Shown piece by piece: positions 12,601-25,272 of a stretch of 64,000 nucleotides of DNA. The position numbers and the translations under genes were made by a program. Numbering within the stretch: position 1 is the first letter of the stretch; every line of letters begins with the position of its first letter. The notes beneath the pieces were generated by a model. That model was not told the DNA's origin and searched no databases. It was given only the letters and a program-made list of their open reading frames with translations. Source of the stretch: Ifrita kowaldi (lineage: Eukaryota > Chordata > Aves > Passeriformes > Cinclosomatidae); the NCBI GenBank assembly GCA_013398055.1, contig VZRS01012090.1:60042-124041 (forward strand). Direction: 5' to 3'.

Positions 12601-12878
12601 GCAGGGACAGGGCCTGAGGGAGCAGCTGGAGCTGTGTCAGGAGGGATTTGGGTTGGAGAGCAGGGAAAGGTTCTTCCCCCAGAGGGTGCTGGGCACTGCC
12701 CAGGCTCCCCAGGGAATGGGCACGGCCCCGAGGCTGCCAGAGCTCCAGGAGCGTTTGGGCAGCGCTGCCAGGGATGCCCAGGCTGGGATTGTTGGGGGGT
12801 CTGGGCAGGGCCAGGGGTGGGACTGGGTGATCCCTGTGGCTCCTTCCCGCTCAGGATAGTCCAGGATTCCCTGATTCT
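12601..12878 (+). mobile_element. CR1-like LINE 3' fragment (group C)
   Basis: This 278-bp copy matches a second copy at 33.18 kb almost base for base. Both run through GGAGCTGTGTCAGGAGGG, AAAGGTTCTTCCCCCAGAGG and AGGAGCGTTTGGGCAGCGCT. They end in a TCAGGATATTCC-like tail. The organisation (truncated 5' end, homology to the terminal CR1 region) indicates a distinct CR1 subfamily. It is non-coding. Confidence 0.75.
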
Positions 12879-14019
12879 TTGATAAATAGAGCCTGAATGT
12901 ACATTTGCCTTCAGGAGATGAGTCTTTGGCTGATCTCCATAAAAAGCTGCCAACGCAAATTTTCTCTTTATGTAGTCATAAAAAGATGCCTTTAATCTGG
13001 TGAAAACTCGCTTTCAGCTACTTGTCCGCTACATAAACCCAGTTCAGATTGAAAGAAAAAGAAAAGATTGAAAGAAAAAGAAAAAACTCTTTGTTTTTCC
13101 ACAGGTTCTCGTTAAAAGAACTCCAACAATTACTCCTGGAATTGTGTGAAGCCCGGTTGTTCCTCACAGCTGTGATAATGCCACAGACATGGACCACCCC
13201 GCCAGCCTGTCAGCCTTAAAATATTACTCCTGGAATAATGAAAAATCGCCAGTTTCTCACTATGGCTTCATGATTTATGTGCAGTTCCTCAGAGATTGAT
13301 CCGTTGGTTTGTTTCCTTACCTGGAATGAATGATGAATATTTTAAAAAACACTTAATGCTGGATCTGGTGCAAATGAGATAATTTTACAGTGACTTGTTT
13401 AGTTGCTTCCAGAATAATTGGACATTATTACCTGCCCACCATGCGTGAACTATGGGTCTCTGGAGGGGCTAAATGCCTTCAGTGGAGGTTTCCTTAATAT
13501 TTCCATGGAGTTCATCTGCTCTGTTCATACAGGAGCTTTTACCAGATGGTTCTCCTGCCCCGTAAGGACATTTCATATTTTCCATCTATTACTCACCAAT
13601 GGAAAATGAAACAATTTGATTTGTAACTTTTGACTGAGGCACTTCTGGACCTGCACTAAGGAATCGTGTCCAGAGTGTCCCAGGGAGGTGCAATTGGGAG
13701 TTTGCTCTTCCCTGGAGTGGGACCAGTACAGTATTGAAGGGAACAACTTGCTGTCCTTTATGATCGAAGAACAAAGTGGGGTTTGCAAGGCTTTTCCTGT
13801 GATGGTTTGGCAAATAAAACAGTTGGATATCTACCCCGAGAGTAATTTATTAAAAATTCATGAAGAATCCACTATAATTTGGATCTGCTCCTGGGAGAGA
13901 ACCAGGAACAGAGGTACCTCAGCTTTGGTGCATTTTGGGCAGTGGGGAGCTGGTGGCAGCACATAATCCAAGCTTTCCTTTGTTTCCAGACTGGGAAATG
14001 TTTAGGCAGGGTTCTTGTA
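12879..14019. other. unique non-coding DNA with a small tandem repeat
   Basis: At 13048-13086 the unit GATTGAAAGAAAAAGAAAA occurs about twice. No exon, RNA gene or further repeat family is recognised. Confidence 0.5.
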
Positions 14020-14357
14020 TTTTTTTTTTTATTTTACTTTATTTTATTTTACTTTATTTTATTTTATTTTATTTCATTTCATTTCATTTTTCTTTATTTT
14101 ATTTTTTTACTTTATTTTATTTTATTTTATTTCATTTCATTTCATTTTTCTTTATTTTATTTTATTTTATTTTATTTTATTTTATTTTGTTTTNNNNNNN
14201 NNNNNNNNNNNNNNNNNNNNNNNNNNNNNNNNNNNNNNNNNNNNNNNNNNNNNNNNNNTTACTTTATTTTCTTTTTTGTTATTTTATTTTATTTTTCTTT
14301 ATTTTATTACATTTTATTTTATTTTATTTCATTTTATTTTATTTTATTTTATTTTAC
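14020..14357 (+). repeat. (TTTTA)n pentanucleotide array with higher-order structure
   Basis: About 340 bp of TTTTA units with TTTCA and TTTCTTTA variants. A 58-bp higher-order block at 14051-14108 is repeated from 14109. A gap of 65 N interrupts the array, so its true length is unknown. Phe/Ile/Leu-rich open frames over this region are artefacts. Confidence 0.95.
14194..14258. other. assembly gap (65 N)
   Basis: A run of 65 unknown bases inside the (TTTTA)n array, presumably a length the assembler could not resolve. Confidence 0.99.
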
Positions 14358-14654
14358 TGGAGGGTTCCGTTATGCTTTTTTTCACAAATGGACCGTTGAG
14401 ATACTCAGTGTCCTTGTGTCCAATAAACTGCTGACATTCCATTTGTCACCAAAGACCTCCAGCATGGATCAGGTAGTAGGAAACGGCCACCTTTGAGAGG
14501 ACATTGAGAAAACGGCTGTTTCCAAACGTGATCCTGCCTGTGCTGTCAGAGTTGGCAAAGCAGGAGCTGGGTCTGAAGACAAACACGGCTGTTCTGTGTT
14601 CTTGTTATCCTTGTTGGTCTCCTTTGAAGCCACACTCCTCCAACTTCTTCCTTC

Positions 14655-15130
14655 TGGAGCTGCAGGAGAGAGGCCAGAGGAGGCACCAGGATGAGCAGAG
14701 GGATGGAGCAGCTCTGCTGGGAGGAAAGGCTGCGAGAGCTGGGATTGTTCAGCCTGGACAGGAGAAGCTTTGGGGTGAGCTCAGTGTGGCCTTGCAGGGC
14801 CTAAAGGAGCTGCAGGAAACCTGGAGAGAGACAATTCCCAAGGGCTGGAGGGCCAGGAGCCAGGGAATGGCTTCCCAGTGCCAGAGGGCAGGGCTGGATG
14901 GGATATTGGGCAGGAATTGTTCCCTGGGAGGGTGGGCAGGCCCTGGCACAGGGTGCCCAGAGCAGCTGTGGCTGCCCCTGGATCCCTGGCAGTGCCCAAG
15001 GCCAGGCTGGACATTGGGGCTTGGAGCAGCCTGGGACAGTGGGAGGTGTCCCTGCCATGGCAGGGGTGGGATGGGATGGGCTTTATGATCCCTTCCAACC
15101 CAAACCATGCTGGGATTCTGTGATTCTGTC
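14655..15130 (+). mobile_element. CR1 LINE 3' copy (group A, young)
   Basis: A 476-bp CR1 copy with a well-preserved 3' end. It starts in the end of ORF2 (GAGAGGCCAGAGGAGGCACC) and passes through TGTTCAGCCTGGACAGGAGA and the GGCAGGAATTGTTCCCTGGG block. It ends in CCTTCCAACCCAAACC and GATTCTGTGATTCTGT, an intact octamer tail. Over about 350 bp it differs from the copies at 18.92 and 34.5 kb at only a handful of positions. The reading frame is open on both strands only because the sequence is GC-rich. It is not functional. Confidence 0.92.
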
Positions 15131-18100
15131 TCACCACCATTTCCAGTTTGACCTTTTTCTCTCTCTTTCAGCTTTGATCTGTTGGCCACAGCTCCGAGCT
15201 CTGGCTACTGGAAAGAACCCTGGGGTGACAGAGCCCAATCTCCCATTGCAAGGAACAAGCATGGAGAAGCACTTTGCCTGGAAAGCCAGATAAAAATATT
15301 ACTCAAGCCCCAAAATACTCCTCAGGACCCTTTAGCAAATTTTGTGTAACCACAAAAGGCTCGTAGCAACTCCAGCTGTCACGGTGCTTGAAGAAGTGAA
15401 TGAGGAGATCACCAATGGCTCCAGCCACGCCTTAAATGTGAAAAACTTCCATAATTTGAAGTTGAACATGCATTGGGATGGCAAAGGAGCTTTCTAGAGC
15501 TTCCCCAAACCCTCAGGGTGTCTGAAAATTCTCCACTTTTTAGTAACCTGATCCTACAAAAACCTTTTGTTCCAACATCTCTTCCCTGGCTAAAGTCCAC
15601 TTTACTACTTGACACATGGATTTCTCCTTTCCAGTGGTCCCTGGCCTCTCAAAATGTTCTTCCCTGGAATCTTTGGGGTCTTTCTGAACCCATCTGTCTG
15701 CAGGGATCTTTATGATAAATGCATTTGCTGGGAAATAATTCTTTTATGGTGGCAAGGAATGGGGTGTGGGGAGACTGCTGCTCGTTCCTTGAATTGTGCT
15801 ATTTATTGGTTTTGTCTGTGTTATCTCCACCCCTGTCCTCTCCTTCCAGGCAGTTTTGGGCCATGACTACCTGGGACTGTGTGTGCTTTCCCAAATAACC
15901 TCGCTGCAGTCTGGAAGTGTTGCTGAAGCCAGTTATGAAAATTTGACATGGTAGAAATCAAAGGAAGGGGCAGATCATATTCAGAGTTGCACCATATTAT
16001 TTTGATGTCAGAAAATCAAATGGAAAGGGTTTTTTTCCACTTTTCTGAAAAAAAAAAAAAAAAAAAAGAAGAAAAACTCATTTTTTTTTATAAAAGGGGC
16101 TGCTTCTTTAGCTGGAAAGAATTTTTCCCCTCTCACTAGGAATATAAATAATGCAAGTAGAAGAGAACAGAGAAGCCACATTAATCATGCATGTATGGAT
16201 ATATTTTATTTCAAAATTATTTTCTTAAATCTAAAAAACATCCATGACTGCCTCATTTGAGCACAGTAGTTTTCATAACACAGTGGACATATATAAGTAT
16301 TTATTTCTTTCCTCAGAGACCTGGGGTTTAAAACATTTTTCTTTTTAATATCCAGAATTCATGTAAGGTTTAGGATTGACTTAGGCTGAGGCCATAATTC
16401 TTAAAGGGCTTGTGCATACGGCTGACTTGAGGAATGTAAGTCCCTCTCAGTTCAATAGAACAACTTTGTCTAAGTTCAATACTTAAAGAAGATCAAAGCC
16501 CCAGCCTAACTTTCCAAATACGAGTCAGGAACATTCGTTATAATGATCTAAGCCATGCAGAAAAATAAAAATAGCCTTTGGAAAAGCCACTGCAGTTTCA
16601 AACATGACAGGATAAACCATAGGTGAGAGGTGGAGCTGGATCCGTGCTGGTCCCAGGAGTTTTCCTCACAGGAAAATCAGCTTTTGCAGGAGAAGTGGGA
16701 GGCAAGGCAGGGCAAGGGAAACCAGGAGAGAATGGAAAAGAGCTGAGCTCTCTTCCAAGAGAGTTTTAAACTCCAACAAGAGGTAGCAAACCACAGTGAA
16801 AACACTCCTGGCTGTGACTTTCTGTGCAAGCCCTGCTGGTAAAAGCTTCAGCACAGAGCCCATTGCACCCAGTGAGAAGAAAATATTGGTAATTATTGAT
16901 TTTGACTTGAGAAAACTGCTAGGGACACACAGAGTGCCTGGACCTGAGCTCCAAGCAAAGCAGGCAGGCTGTGGAGCTCTGTGGTGAGCAGGGAGGAGGA
17001 TTCCAGCAGGGAATTCAGCAGACAGTTGCTGCTGGATGCCTTTGCTCCAGAGGCATCTTTTCCTCCTTGTGCGGGTCAGGCTTTTTCCCATCTGCCTTTT
17101 GCACAGCGAGGTTATCAGCGAGTTCATGTGGCTGCTAAAGGAGTTGAGGGCTGATTGAAGGGAGGGGCGTGCTGGAAACGTTGAAAAAAAATTAATTTCC
17201 TGTCGAAATATGTTTTGTGCCTTGGTGAAATAGCAGGGCCCGAACGCGCTTCTGGTTTCAATAAAAAAATGTTTAGGGCTTGGTTTTTGTTTTTGTCAGT
17301 CGGAGAAAATTCAGCCATCTCCACTACAAAGGGTCTTCTCCATGTGAGAGAGCAGATGGGGAGCTGGGATCCCCAGATGGTGAGCAGGGATTCTGCAGTG
17401 CTGGATGGACATTTCTGCTCCTTTCCCGTGGAGATCTGAGCCCGCTCCGTTCCCCAAGGAGGGAAGGGAAGGCTCCAGGAGCAGCTACCGTGTCAGAAAT
17501 GGGGAGGCTCTGGAGGCACAGGCAGAAGGAAGAGTCGCTGGATGCAGCTCAGGGAGACAGGAAAGGAGAGGGAATATCTGAAAAATCCTGCAGCAGCAGG
17601 AAGAGCATCTGAAGGAGTGGAAAGGAGACCGCACAGCCCAGCAGATGCTCTCTGGGATGCCAGTGGTGCCCTGGAGTTGTGGTGCTCACCCCAAAAGTTC
17701 TTCTCATACTTGCCCTGTTTCTGCAGCCTGGATCACTGACTGTATCCACATAAATTTGCACCTTCAGGGAGAGGGATATTTTTTATAAAATATCCTCCAA
17801 ACACACCAGGAAATATTTTCTCTACAGTCTTTAAAACACACACAGAGCCTTGGTAGAGCTTAGGATGATGTGAACATTTCCCATTTTCTTGCAGGGCACT
17901 CTCTGGGATGAGCTTCTGGTCAGCTCTTCCTCCATGGCCACTGCCCCTAAAATGCATTTATTTACTACTGAAACCATTTTGTTCATACTGAACTATTTGC
18001 CCTGCAGCATGGGTGGTAAAAGGTTTTAAATGTGGTGGTTGCTCTGTGGGAGGACTGATTTTTGTAGTTCTTCATTAGAAACAAACTGAATAAAACTTGA

Positions 18101-18923
18101 GGAAAAGTGGATTCAGTTTATTGGCTTTCCTGGTTCCTGAATGCCTATTAACAATTTGCAGTTACTGGCCCTAATTTACTCAACAAATATTTTAGCAGAC
18201 ATATTATTAGAAAGAGGCATAGTAGATACAGTAGAAATATTTATTTCTTGCAGCTATGAGGTTTCTTGAAGGGTTTGATGTAGACTTTCAGTACTTCATA
18301 TTCCCAATTTGAAATCTAGAACAATTGAGACCTAAGACCAATATTAATGCATATTCTCTGTTTCACCACTAAACAAGTGCAGCTTTTTCAGCCTGGGGTG
18401 AGGAATGAAAATCTTAAAGCCTCTGAAGGTTTTCCCCAAGTGAAGAGCTTGTTTTCTATTTTTTTAAGAATAAGCAGCAGAAATATCCCCCTGAGACAGG
18501 CATGTGCTGATCTAGATTTAAAGATTAAAAGCACAAACCATTTTGTCCTACACCTTTCAGAGATTTAGTTGCAAAGGTCACTGTAAGATTTGTTGTCTCA
18601 AAATATGGAGTTTCAGGGAAAAAGAGTGTGATAGGAGTATCTCGACTATACAAGTTATGGAATATCATCCACAGGGTGGAAGCTCGAATGTGCAAAGCAG
18701 ATTTTCAGCTCTTTTGAACTGTGCTGGTGCCAGTGAAATAAATCAAGTTTTGACAGTCAGCGTTATCTGAGTTCCTATTTTGAGGTATAAAATTTGGGAA
18801 TGCCAAAGAGCAGCAGTGAGGAAGATGAAGGGATCTGTTTGCAGCGACTTGTGGCAAAATCTATTCAGGCTCAGAAATAGATGGTTGGGATTTTTGAACT
18901 GTGGAAGCAGCCCAAAAATCCAC
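15131..18923. other. unique non-coding DNA, 3.8 kb
   Basis: An A-run of about 20 lies at 16047-16067. The part around 16.14-16.56 kb is AT-rich and free of repeats. The 153-codon minus-strand frame at 16.67-17.13 kb has no recognisable domain. I see no repeat family, exon structure or RNA gene. Confidence 0.5.
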
Positions 18924-19499
18924 GGCCAGCAGGAAAGGGATTGGGATTGTGTCCCTGTGCCCCTGTGTTCAGGTGAGACCCCACCTGCAGAGCTGCCCCA
19001 GCCCTGGGGCCCAGCACAGGGAGGACGTGGAGCTGCTGGAGAGAGGCCAGAGGAGGCACCAGGATGAGCAGAGGGATGGAGCAGCTCTGCTGGGAGGAAA
19101 GGCTGCGAGAGCTGGGATTGTTCAGCCTGGAGAGGAGAAGCTTTGGGGTGAGCTCAGTGTGGCCTTGCAGGGCCTGAAGGAGCTGCAGGAAACCTGGAGA
19201 GAGACAATTCCCAAGGGCTGGAGGGCCAGGAGCCAGGGAATGGCTTCCCAGTGCCAGAGGGCAGGGCTGGATGGGATATTGGGCAGGAATTGTTCCCTGG
19301 GAGGGTGGGCAGGCCCTGGCACAGGGTGCCCAGAGCAGCTGTGGCTGCCCCTGGATCCCTGGCAGTGCCCAAGGCCAGGTTGGACATTGGGGCTTGGAGC
19401 AGCCTGGGACAGTGGGAGGTGTCCCTGCCCATGGCAGGGGTGGCTCTGGATGGGCTTAAAGGTCCTTTCCAGCCCAAACCACTCCATGATTTTATGATG
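18924..19499 (+). mobile_element. CR1 LINE 3' copy (group A, young, with ORF2 end)
   Basis: This 576-bp copy begins upstream of the 14.66-kb copy, at GGGATTGGGATTGTGTCCCT. It includes the ORF2 C-terminal coding stretch VRPHLQSCPSPGAQHREDVE, which matches the CR1 pattern VRPHL.YC...APQ..KDIE known from the family. Soon after, at RGQRRHQD, the frame departs from the family pattern, so it is a pseudo-copy. The 3' end reads CCTTTCCAGCCCAAACC plus a decayed tail. It is nearly identical to the copies at 14.66 and 34.49 kb. Confidence 0.92.
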
Positions 19500-22451
19500 A
19501 ACCCCATCAGGTGCCTGTTTCTCCCCTGTATCTGTAGCTCCTTGCAGAGTCAGCCTTTGCCTCAAAGAGGTTAAACACACAACAAAAGATAGGAAAGGCT
19601 GGATAGCTGTGTTTTAGATCCCTCAGGTCATTAAAATGATGTTATCTGGGGCCATGAGGCAACAGAGAATCAAAATCTTTTACCTGAAGGACTGTTTTGT
19701 TTTACTTCATTACTGCAATATTTAATAATTCCGAAAATACAGGTAAATTGTGAACATGGGGAGACCCTGAAGTGGCAGAACTGCATTTTAAATGCTGCAA
19801 AAGGGGAAAGATGCATTTGGTGTTGAAATATGAATAAAAGAGTCAAATCTCTGACTTCCAGTCCTCAAAATAAGCTGAGATAATTTCACTGACTTGAGGG
19901 GTAGGTGCTTGGTAAATGATTCCTGCAGGTATTCTGCCTGTATTTGTCCTTCCGAGACATTTTGGGTTTCACTCCTCATTGGCAAGCTAAGAAATAAAGA
20001 ATTCTCGAACACACCCCTAAATAAATTGCAACCATCTGAGTAATCCCTCCTGGAATTCCTATGGAAGAGCAGAGCATTGGTCCTCCTTGTCCCTGCTCAT
20101 TCTGAGCGTGGTCAGGGCCAGCAAAATGAAGGAGCTGTAAAATATTCCAGCTCAAGCCATTGCTGCAATAGCAGCTCCTAATTACTTAGGCCTTGCCTTA
20201 TTATCCTGATGTGAAAGTCTTTTTACCCCTTCCAAAATGCACAAATCCTCAGCAAAGCACCTCTGACTGTTTTTATTATTTGTGTCAATCGCAGGTGATG
20301 TGCTGAGAGGAAAAAAAAAAACATCAACAAAAAGAGCAACTTTTAAAGATAAACAAGTTTGGAACGGAAAAGAAGATGAATAAATGAACCAGGAGAGTGC
20401 AGGGGCTGTTCTGGGAGTCACTGATTTTTTTTCCTGAAAAGATGAAGGGCATCGTTATGAGGGGAGAGAAGGCAGGGAAGAAAGTGGCTTTTATAAAGTG
20501 CAAAGGATGGCAGGTAACTGCATTTTGACACTGGGTTTTCTTACAGTTCAAATTGTCCTATTACTTCTTTTAAAAGTCCATCACTGCAACAACCCTGTTG
20601 CATTTATTTTTATGAGCAGCAGACCAATCAAGGAGTTAAACAGCTATTTTTTGATAATTCTCAGAAGTTTTTTGGCTTGGGTTGTTGGGTTTTTTTGAAA
20701 TCATAAAAAAGGGAAAGTGCTGCCGCGCCAGAAAACATCCAGGATTTGCTAATGGGAAAAAATAGGATAAATGGTAAAGTTACTGCATTCATCAGTCAAC
20801 CACCCCAAAACATTTGCAACCCATTATAGATTTCAAAACTTGGCTGGGAGTGCTGAGGTTCCCTGTAAGCAACTTTCTGCACTTGTGCCAGATGCAGGAA
20901 AAGTAGAAGGTACTGCTGAAACATGTGCTGAGAAAAATACCTGACCGTTGCTGCTGCTGCTGCAGGAGGAATAGCAGTAATAATTATAATTATAAAAGAG
21001 GCCAGAAGGACAGGAATAGGTTTGGGCTGGTAGTGAGAAGACTGTAAAGTTACAAAAATTAACCATAATAAAAATGTCTCGTGCGCTCACCGTTTCCTGT
21101 TTTATTGTCGACAAGCTGCTGTTAAACCCTGCTCAGGTTGGGGCTCTTCCTGCTCTTGCTGGAATATTTATCATGAGAATGAGGTGCCAGAAGCTGAGGC
21201 CTCGTCCTGGGAGAGGGAATTGTCACTCGGGGTTTGTTGTAAGAGCCTCCACTAATGGTGGTCCTCGAGTTAATAGTATTTTCCTTCCTCCTCTTTCCTT
21301 TCTCTGACTCATGTCTGGTATGTCCTGGATTTATACAAAACCTTCTTACTCCACACATTGGACATCACTCATCCCTTTCCCACTCTCTCACACCTTCTTT
21401 TCTCCTTCCTTCCTCTCATTATTCCTCTTTCAAGGATGTCAGGCTCCCACCCAGACTTTGGGCCGGGAAGTCTCTGTTCTTTCCCCCTGCCTTGCCACCA
21501 GGAATGGAGGGAGGAACTCCTTGGATGTCTCATTTCTTGGTCACTGGGCTCTGGGATGTTGCTGTTTTCTGTCCGTTCTGCTTCAACAAAGGCAATTTTT
21601 AACTTTCTGGTGATGTTTAGGTCGCACCCTTCCTTCCCTGTGCTGTTCCTAAGTGATTTTGCTGCCATTTCTGGTCCAAGAGGGTGGGAATGAGCTTGGG
21701 ATATCCTTCAGGATTGCAGTTGTAAAGAATATTTCAAGTAATAAATATGCACAAAATCATCTGTGCATTGGAAATAGGTGGGACTTGCCTGTGCAGTTGT
21801 TCCCGAGCGATTATGACTCAATTTTAATTACCTGTGATGCAGATTTTTGAGTATAAAATCCCCTACATCAGATGCAATTTCTTAAAACTCAGGGCAAGGC
21901 TTTGTCTCTTGCTGCCTTCTTTGAACAGATGTCACTGGATTGGTATTCTGAGCCTGTGGTAATTTAGTATCGCTTTTTTTTTTGTTTGCTTCCCTCTGCT
22001 CAGGTCCTCCTGCTAAATTTCAGGGCTCTCCAAAGCCCTTCTTGCTGGCCATGACTTCTGGTTCCAATCAAATTCCCATTCCAGCCCATAGAAGTATTTT
22101 CAGCAATATCAGAGCACTTGGAATTGAGCCCCAATCGAGACAGACGTTGGTGAGCTGAGAACCGTGTCCGATATTGGAAATCCTGGAAGAACAACCCAAA
22201 AAAGAGCAGGTTTGGAGCTTTGAGCTCCTGAGTGGTTTGTGCTGAGGCAGTCAGGCCACCTGCTTCGGTTTGGGGTTTTATTCAATGTGTGTTTTGCATT
22301 TTGGGCCATTTGGGCAGCTGCTTTTACCTGAAATTTCACCGACTTGTGGTAGCTCCACGCCACTCTCCTCTCGTTTGGAGGAGCAGTGTAAGGTGGAGAC
22401 CTGGGGTGTCCTTTCCCACCAGTCCAGTGGAGTTTCTGCCCTGGACAGCTC
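19500..22451. other. unique non-coding DNA, 3 kb
   Basis: A pyrimidine-rich tract occupies about 21388-21430. No repeat family, exon or RNA gene is recognised. Confidence 0.5.
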
Positions 22452-22819
22452 TGCTCTGAGCCTGGCGAAAAGGAGGCTCAGGAGGGACCTCGTCACTCTC
22501 TACAACCGTGTGAAAGGAGGGTGTAGCCACGAGGGGGTCGGGCTCTGCTCCCAGGGAACAGCAACAGGAGGAAATGGCCTCAAGTTGTGCCAGGTTGGAC
22601 ACCAGCAGGAATTTCCTCATGGAAAGGGTGGTCAGGCCTTGGAAAGAGCTGCCCAGGGAGGTTTGGAGTCCCCATCCCTGGAGGAGTCCCAGGAAAGCCT
22701 GGAGGTGGCACTCAGTGCTCTGGGCTGGGGACAAGGTGGGCATCGGGCACAGCTGGGACTGGATGGTCTTGGAGATCTTTCCCAACATCAATGATTTTGG
22801 GGTTTTGTGATTCTCTGAT
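22452..22819 (+). mobile_element. CR1 LINE 3' copy (group B)
   Basis: The copy begins at the end of ORF2 (GCGAAAAGGAGGCTCAGGAG, CTCTACAACC). It runs through GTCGGGCTCTGCTCCCAGGG, CATGGAAAGGGTGGTCAGGC and GTGGCACTCAGTGCTCTGGG. It ends at CAATGATTTTGGGGTTTTGTG, a diverged octamer tail. It is 5'-truncated and dead. Confidence 0.9.
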
Positions 22820-25110
22820 CCCTATTTTTAAGCTGAGTCACTTTCCTGGCCCCGAGGGAAGGGAGCTGCAGAGAGAAGCAGTGGTTGGCACCACAGCCAA
22901 ACCCAGGAAGCTCCAATCCAGGCAGAGCTCTCCTGCTCAGCTCCTGCATGGAACTCGTGCCACGTTTTACATGGACCACGTGGACTTGTTGCCTCACTGA
23001 GCTCATTAGCCATTAACAAGCAAAAATTTAACAGGTCCAAGGCCATCATCTACATTAAAATTAAAAGTTTAGGCAAAAACAGTCTGCAGGGTAATGAAGA
23101 GGAAGCTGTTCCTGAGGAAACTTTTGCTCCTGCTTAGGTTATCCTGATATATCAAAGACTTCTCCAGGCCCCTCCCTGCTGACTTCTGCACTATTCATTA
23201 AAACTGGTTCAAATCAAAAGTTCACATTACAAGGTCATCACAAGTCACATTTAAAATGAGGGGAATTTACTGGCTGATGTTGCTTTTTGTAAAAAATATT
23301 ACTAAGTGAAAACACGTCCAATTTCTAAAATCCACCCAAACTGAGCTTAATTCCTGGGTCATGACAACTCCAAACTAATCACAAGGATTTTATATCCTGT
23401 TTCTAAGAGAGTTTGCTTCAGACAATACGTCATCCATGCTGTCACCTATGCTGAATATCTTCCTGGGCTTGGTTGTTATGTCTTTAAGGCAGTTCAGCAG
23501 CAAAAATGCAGAGAAATGCAATTTAACTGCAGACCTATTGGCTAGAACAAAGGGGCACAGAAACAGATGCTCCCAGCTTCCTCATCTGGATACTGTGGAG
23601 CTTTTTTCCCTTCCACTGCATCTCGTAGGTACTGAGTTTGAGGAAAGGGATATGGAACACAAGGCTATCATTCTTCCTAACATGATTACAAAAATCTGAT
23701 TGTATTAGCAGCATTCCAGCTTCCCTTACCGAGTGCTTAAGTGAATTAGTGAGTTTTATTCTCATGTGAGAGCCTACCATTATTTAACTCTGTAATTTAC
23801 TATGAAATCCTCATTGCTTTGTCCCGGGAGTTTTATGAGAGTTTTGCCCTTAATGATCGGAGTCGCCTTTGCACCAAGGAAGTTTGAGGGGACTTCTTTT
23901 GTTTTTGATTTAATCATGGTCTTAAGAGATTTGAGACTTCAGGGATTAATAAAGGATCCCCCAAATCATAAAGCAAATCACAGCATACCAAATCACTCCT
24001 CCTTTGAGACCGGTGCCAAACATTTTCTGTGGTGTTCCAGTGAAACTGGACACTCCCAGCCCAATGGCTAGTAAAGTCAGGGAAGGGGGAAAAAAAAGGG
24101 ACCAAATTTTATTTTCAGTGCATAGCTGGAATTTCAGCCTCTCTGCACACAAGTCCTTGCCATTACAGTTTATTAGATGTTTTATGCAGCAGATTTTATT
24201 GAATGATTTAGGTAGCCTTGACTTGATCCTTTCCAAATGTGTTCAACGGTATTCAGCGACATGCAAAAAGTGTTTTTATATTCTCACTTTCATGTAACCA
24301 AAGCTCCCCAAATCTAGATGGAGTTACCCGCCTGCTGCACAGATTGTTTTGTTTGCAGAATTAGTTTGGGAAGGCCTGGCCTCTGCAGCCTTTTCCAGAA
24401 GATTTAGGATTATAAATCAGCTGGAGCCGGAAGGAAGAAGGAGGGCACTGGAACCACCAAGCTGACTACGAGCTATGAAACTCCTGGGAGTGGGAAGGGT
24501 GGGGATAAAAGGAAATGGGGAATATTAAGGGTGCAGGAAGTACATTTTCCAGAGCATTTGTGGACTCTGTGGTGAATTGATGTACAGCCCTGGGGTTTGT
24601 CAAATGCAGTACCTCATCTCCAAGAAAATACCTCATCTCGTGGAAAACACCGGGGGAATGAGGGAGAAAGCCCCAGGAATTGCTCTCCACTGAAACCCAG
24701 GGAATTCCTCTGCTTCTGTGCTAAGTGTGGAACTCAAATATTTGGATTTGCCTTCACACGCAACCACACTGCAGCAGGATTTATCATCTTTGTTCTGAAG
24801 GAAAGAAAGGGAGAGGCTTTATCCTCCTGAATCACCTTATAACAATAATTCCTTTGGAAAAACAGTTTTTAGGATACACAGAATCCCTCGTGGCAGCCTG
24901 GACCTCTTCTGAGAGTCACCAGGGCCTGATCGAAGGATATTTTATTTTAAAAAAGCTGCTTCAAAACCTAGGCGTGGCAATTCTGGTGTTTTCAGGTGTT
25001 ATGAATTCCTTATCTGAAGGTAACTTCCTACCAAATCTGATTCAGGCCTTAATTTTTAACTTTAACCAGGGCATCACTGTTAATTCTCAATATAATGGAT
25101 TCAATTGCCG
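22820..25110. other. unique non-coding DNA, 2.3 kb
   Basis: Moderately AT-rich sequence with no repeat family, exon or RNA gene that I recognise. Confidence 0.5.
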
Positions 25111-25272
25111 AGAGCAGCTGTGGCTGCCCCTGGATCCCTGGCCGTTTCCAAGGCCAGGTTGGACACTGGGGCTTGGAGCAGCCTGGGACAGTGGGAGGTG
25201 TCCCTGCCATGGCAGGGGTGACACTGGAGGATTTTAAGGTCCCTTCCAACCCAAACCATTCCATGATTTTAA
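25111..25272 (+). mobile_element. CR1 LINE 3' fragment (group A)
   Basis: A 162-bp, strongly 5'-truncated copy. It starts abruptly at GAGCAGCTGTGGCTGCCCCT and ends in CCTTCCAACCCAAACCATTC followed by CATGATTTTA. The sequence is close to the group A consensus seen at 49.8 kb, so it is a fairly young insertion. Confidence 0.9.

Noticed and set aside
13879..14496. A 205-codon frame rich in Phe and Leu that resembles a membrane protein
   Set aside because: It is a translation of the (TTTTA)n array and spans an assembly gap.
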